Assembly: GCA_036788095.1 (NCBI GenBank)
Contig: DAIQOA010000092.1
Span: forward strand, 1 to 16,851
Reading direction: 5' to 3'
DNA from: Anaerohabitans sp036788095
Lineage (GTDB): Bacteria; Zhuqueibacterota; Zhuqueibacteria; Residuimicrobiales; Residuimicrobiaceae
DNA length: 16,851 bases
Of the stretch, positions 14,103 to 16,851 are shown in pieces. A program made the translations under genes and the position numbers. Every line of letters starts with the position of its first letter. Position 1 is the stretch's first letter. Below the pieces are notes generated by a model. It was not told where the DNA came from. It saw only the letters and a program-made list of their open reading frames with translations, and did not search any database.

Positions 14103-16528
14103 CAGACATGGTAAAAAACAAGACCTGGCGCCATTGGTTATCGCTCCCAGCTCTGATCCTGTTCCTGGACATGGGAGCAGCGGGCGCTTTCGCCATTGAC
14201 CATGAGCAGCGGCTGCAAGCGCCAGACCCCTTACAGGTGGTGTTAGACGCGGTCTCGTTGGACTCTTTGCAACAGCACGTTAAACAGCTTTCCGGTTTTA
14301 TGCCGGTCTACTTAGCAGGTGGTTTACAGGCGACTATCACCTCGAGGCATGCCTCCCTGGCGGATAACGACACCGCCGCTATCTGGTTGAAAGAAAAGCT
14401 AGAGTCCTATGGCCTCACGGCGGTGGGACAAAGTTTCAGCTCCACAGGCCTAAACCTGTATGCAGAACAATTGGGATGGCGTTTTCCCCGGCAAAAATAT
14501 ATTCTCTGCGCTCATTACGACGACGAACCCTCCTCGCTGACAGCGCCCGGCGCTGATGATAACGCCAGCGGCTGTGCGGCTGTGATTGAAGCGGCGCGCA
14601 TCATGGCCGCCCACTCCTATCCGTACACCATCGTTTATGCACTCTGGGATGAAGAAGAGCCGGGCATGCGCGGCAGCAGCCATTACGCAATAACCGCCAG
14701 AACGGCAGGCGATTCCATTCTCGGCGTGATTAATATGGATATGATCGCCTATGACCGCAACAATGACTTTCACGCCGATGTGCACGTTCGCCCCTATGCC
14801 AACTCTTTGTTTTTAAGTGAACGAATGGCTGAGTTGAATGCAAACTACAGCATCGGCCTTCTGTTAAACACGATCAATCCCGGAATTATTAGCAGCGATC
14901 ACAGTTCATTCTGGAATCAAGGCTATGGCGCGGTTCTTTTCATCGAAGATTATTATAACGATTTCAACAGCGGCTATCATTCTTCGGGAGATGTCATCGG
15001 CCAATTCAACCTGCCCTTTTTTGAGCGATGCAGCCGCCTTAGCTTGATCACGCTGACCTCTTTTGCCGCCAAGACGGCACCGGACCCGCCCCTGCTGACT
15101 CAGCCGGCCCATCTGACTGTGGACACCCCCATTCGTTCTCTGTTTAAATGGCAGGAATCCCTCTCAGCCACTGCCTACCACCTGCAGCTATCTTTAAATT
15201 CAGACTTTACAACTTTGGTGGAACAGGCCGGCGGCCTGAGCGAACCGCAATGGATTTCGCAACATCTGCCGCGCCAGACAACCCTGTATTGGCGTTCGCG
15301 CAGCAGCAACAAGAGCGGCAGCAGCGAGTGGAGCCTACCCTTCCGTTTCACGACCACTGGTCTGAAAGAACAAAGCATCATCCTGCAGACCGGCTGGAAC
15401 CTGGTCGGTTCGGGATTATTACCTTATGATTCCACCCTGTCTCATCTGATGACCGGGGTCATCGACCATTTAACCCTGATGAAGGATGAAACCGGCCAGG
15501 TCTTTTGGCCGGCGCAGGCCATCGATAACCTCCATCATTGGCGCGCCGGGTACGGTTACTGGATCAACGTCACCGCAACAGACACGCTTACCCTCTCAGG
15601 CGATCCCATTCACACCGTTCCCATGCCGATCCCGCTGCACGCAGGGTGGAATATGGCCGCTTTTCTGGCGCAGAACCCACAGGGGATCGCTGAGGCGCTT
15701 GCCGACATACAAGGAAATTTCATTCTGCTCAAAACCGGAAACGGCCAGGTCTATTGGCCCGCCTATGGCATTGACCAGATCGGCAACCTGAATCCGGGAC
15801 AGGGCTTTCAGGTCTACATGACCCATGCGGATACGCTCACCTATCCGGCTGAAACGGTGTTCAAAGGATCCACGGTCCAAAATCCGTCCGTAAAGCACTT
15901 TTCGGCAGCAACACCCACCGGAGACAATATGACCCTGTTGCTGCGCTCCCCAGATCTAGAGGAGGGCGATGAGATCGCCATTTGTACGAGGGCCCATCGC
16001 GTGGTGGGCAGCGCTGTGGCGGCGAACGGACAGGCGATATTGACCATTTGGGGCGATGACGCGATGACCGAATCTCTCAGCGAAGGGGCGCGAGACGGCG
16101 AAAGCCTTACGGTCCTGTGTTGGGCGGCGCGAACAGGACTGGAACAGCAAAGACAAATCGACCGACTAGGCGATGCCATGCAGGAGGCGCAGCAAATACC
16201 CTCTTTCGCCTATCGATCTCAAGCGATACTCGTCGGCGAGATCGCTGGACCGGCTAAGAACGCCGTCGCCTTTTCTCTACAGCAAAATTATCCCAATCCG
16301 TTCAACGGGACGACGCAGATCCGCTACAGTCTACCACGCTCCGCTCATGTCGTCGTGGAGGTGTTGAACGTGCTGGGACAATCCCTATCCGTGCTGACAG
16401 ACGAGGTGCAGCCGGCCGGCGAACACACCCTGACCTGGCAGGCGGAACAACGGCCCAGCGGCCTTTACTTGTATCGGCTGCGAACAAAAGATTTCGCCGA
16501 GACAAAAAAAATGATTCTGGCGAGATAA
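14099..16528 (+). CDS. Secreted M28-family zinc metallopeptidase with Ig-like, tandem GWN-type and C-terminal sorting domains
   Basis: The protein has 809 residues. A signal peptide (hydrophobic LSLPALILFLDMGAAGAFA) is followed by an M28 peptidase domain (~55-325). The metal and catalytic residues fit the family: H139 (CAHYDD), D153 (GADDNASG), E185/E186 (WDEEEPG), D214 (NMDMIAYD) and H268 (SSDHSSFW). Then come an Ig/FnIII-like module (~328-422), two tandem ~75-residue beta modules (~425-580), a further unassigned domain (~585-700), and a C-terminal FlgD-like/type IX sorting domain (LQQNYPNPFNGTTQIRYSLP ... SGLYLYRL ... KKMILAR). M28 enzymes are di-zinc aminopeptidases or carboxypeptidases, so this one probably degrades extracellular peptides at the cell surface. 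The ATG at 14099 is chosen because it overlaps the leader ORF stop; an ATG at 14108 is also possible. Confidence 0.93.
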   Translation: MTDMVKNKTWRHWLSLPALILFLDMGAAGAFAIDHEQRLQAPDPLQVVLDAVSLDSLQQHVKQLSGFMPVYLAGGLQATITSRHASLADNDTAAIWLKEKLESYGLTAVGQSFSSTGLNLYAEQLGWRFPRQKYILCAHYDDEPSSLTAPGADDNASGCAAVIEAARIMAAHSYPYTIVYALWDEEEPGMRGSSHYAITARTAGDSILGVINMDMIAYDRNNDFHADVHVRPYANSLFLSERMAELNANYSIGLLLNTINPGIISSDHSSFWNQGYGAVLFIEDYYNDFNSGYHSSGDVIGQFNLPFFERCSRLSLITLTSFAAKTAPDPPLLTQPAHLTVDTPIRSLFKWQESLSATAYHLQLSLNSDFTTLVEQAGGLSEPQWISQHLPRQTTLYWRSRSSNKSGSSEWSLPFRFTTTGLKEQSIILQTGWNLVGSGLLPYDSTLSHLMTGVIDHLTLMKDETGQVFWPAQAIDNLHHWRAGYGYWINVTATDTLTLSGDPIHTVPMPIPLHAGWNMAAFLAQNPQGIAEALADIQGNFILLKTGNGQVYWPAYGIDQIGNLNPGQGFQVYMTHADTLTYPAETVFKGSTVQNPSVKHFSAATPTGDNMTLLLRSPDLEEGDEIAICTRAHRVVGSAVAANGQAILTIWGDDAMTESLSEGARDGESLTVLCWAARTGLEQQRQIDRLGDAMQEAQQIPSFAYRSQAILVGEIAGPAKNAVAFSLQQNYPNPFNGTTQIRYSLPRSAHVVVEVLNVLGQSLSVLTDEVQPAGEHTLTWQAEQRPSGLYLYRLRTKDFAETKKMILAR
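15375..15858 (+). repeat. Two tandem GWN...GQVxWPA protein modules within the peptidase
   Basis: Residues ~427-500 and ~508-580 of the peptidase repeat one pattern: a GWN start (TGWNLVGSG / AGWNMAAFL), LxK...GQV[FY]WPA (DETGQVFWPAQAID / GNGQVYWPAYGID), and a Gly-rich aromatic end (AGYGYWINV / PGQGFQVYM), each closing with an xADTLT or TDTLT strand. These are divergent protein-level repeats, not recent DNA duplications. Confidence 0.75.
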
Positions 16529-16659
16529 AAATGGAGCAACGCGCTACGGTCGTTTCATAACCGCACTGCGAACGGAGGCAGCTGAAGGAAAAGTCGGCAG
16601 ATCGTCGCGCTGCCGGAAGATAAAAAAAACCGTACACACTGTTTGCCGACGAACAGATA

Positions 16660-16699
16660 CAAAACAAAACGCCCCTGGGAACAGGGGCGTTTTGTTTTG
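16660..16699. terminator. Bidirectional rho-independent terminator between convergent genes
   Basis: CAAAACAAAACGCCCCTG (16660-16677) and its exact reverse complement (16682-16699) form an 18-bp stem with a GGAA loop. The GC core CGCCCCTG is flanked by A-rich and T-rich arms, so a U-rich tail forms in either direction. It lies 131 bp past the peptidase stop and 20 bp past the stop of the convergent minus-strand gene. Confidence 0.92.
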
Positions 16700-16719
16700 T
16701 CTATATATTGCGGGGCGGT

Positions 16720-16851
16720 TTACTGCAGCACTTGCGGCAGGTCCTCGTCCGCTTTCTTTTCTTTTTTCTTCGGAGGCTCAGGCACGCTCAGCTCCGCTTC
16801 CAGAGCCGAGATCTCCTCCACCGCCTTTAGATCCTTCTCCTCCAGCTTGCT
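16720..16851 (-). CDS. C-terminal tail of an unidentified minus-strand gene
   Basis: The last 43 codons of a gene that starts beyond the right edge are present, ending in TAA at 16722-16720. The visible tail is highly charged: a Glu/Leu helical stretch (LEEKDLKAVEEISALEAEL), then a PEPPKKKEKKADED linker and DLPQVLQ at the end. The reading frame is supported by the biased composition and by the terminator 20 bp past the stop. Nothing identifies the family. Confidence 0.6.
   Translation of the reverse strand, partial: SKLEEKDLKAVEEISALEAELSVPEPPKKKEKKADEDLPQVLQ

Noticed and set aside
16590..16635. CGGCAG...CTGCCG hairpin followed by an A-run after the peptidase
   Set aside because: A residues, not T, follow on the plus strand, and a far stronger terminator lies at 16660-16699.
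1..16851. CRISPR arrays, tRNA or rRNA genes, insertion sequences, phage or toxin-antitoxin genes
   Set aside because: I looked for spaced direct repeats, cloverleaf features, terminal inverted repeats and transposase motifs and found none.

Overview
The window looks like chromosomal DNA from a GC-rich bacterium of the Fibrobacteres-Chlorobi-Bacteroidetes (FCB) side of the tree, plausibly an uncultured lineage near Calditrichota or KSB1. The clearest sign is the peptidase at 14099-16528. It ends in a YPNPFN-type, FlgD-like sorting domain of the sort carried by type IX secretion cargo, and it contains tandem 'GWN...GQVxWPA...' beta modules. Tat-tagged Gfo/Idh oxidoreductases and sensor proteins built from GAF, PAS and SpoIIE domains fit the same picture. 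The taxonomic placement is inference.

Layout. Everything from 1 to 12294 is on the minus strand. From right to left it holds: a secreted SPOR/TPR protein (11482-12294); a Tat-exported Gfo/Idh/MocA oxidoreductase with its own strong promoter (9962-11269); a receiver-PAS-GAF-GAF sensor without an output domain (7675-9744); a three-gene operon of DUF362 protein, AmmeMemoRadiSam radical SAM enzyme and a MEMO1-AMMECR1 fusion (7535 down to 3796); and a pair of translationally coupled membrane signalling proteins, the first a SpoIIE/RsbU-type phosphatase (1140-3560) and the second cut by the window edge (1-1143). A 342-bp gene-free region (12295-12636) separates these from two plus-strand genes: an RhlE-like DEAD-box RNA helicase (12637-13860) and a secreted multidomain M28 metallopeptidase (14099-16528). 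An 18-bp-stem bidirectional terminator (16660-16699) divides the peptidase from the tail of a convergent minus-strand gene (16720-16851).

Most notable. The AmmeMemoRadiSam operon has MEMO and AMMECR1 fused in one chain, and each of its three proteins begins with an export-type N-terminus (two twin-arginine motifs and one hydrophobic segment). The module may therefore work outside the cytoplasm, which would be unusual for a radical SAM enzyme. The second point is the leader of the M28 peptidase: a good sigma70-like promoter, an 11-bp-stem hairpin capped by a GAAA tetraloop, and a 14-codon ORF with a strong ribosome binding site whose stop overlaps the peptidase start as ATGA. I see no CRISPR array, tRNA, rRNA, insertion sequence or phage gene.
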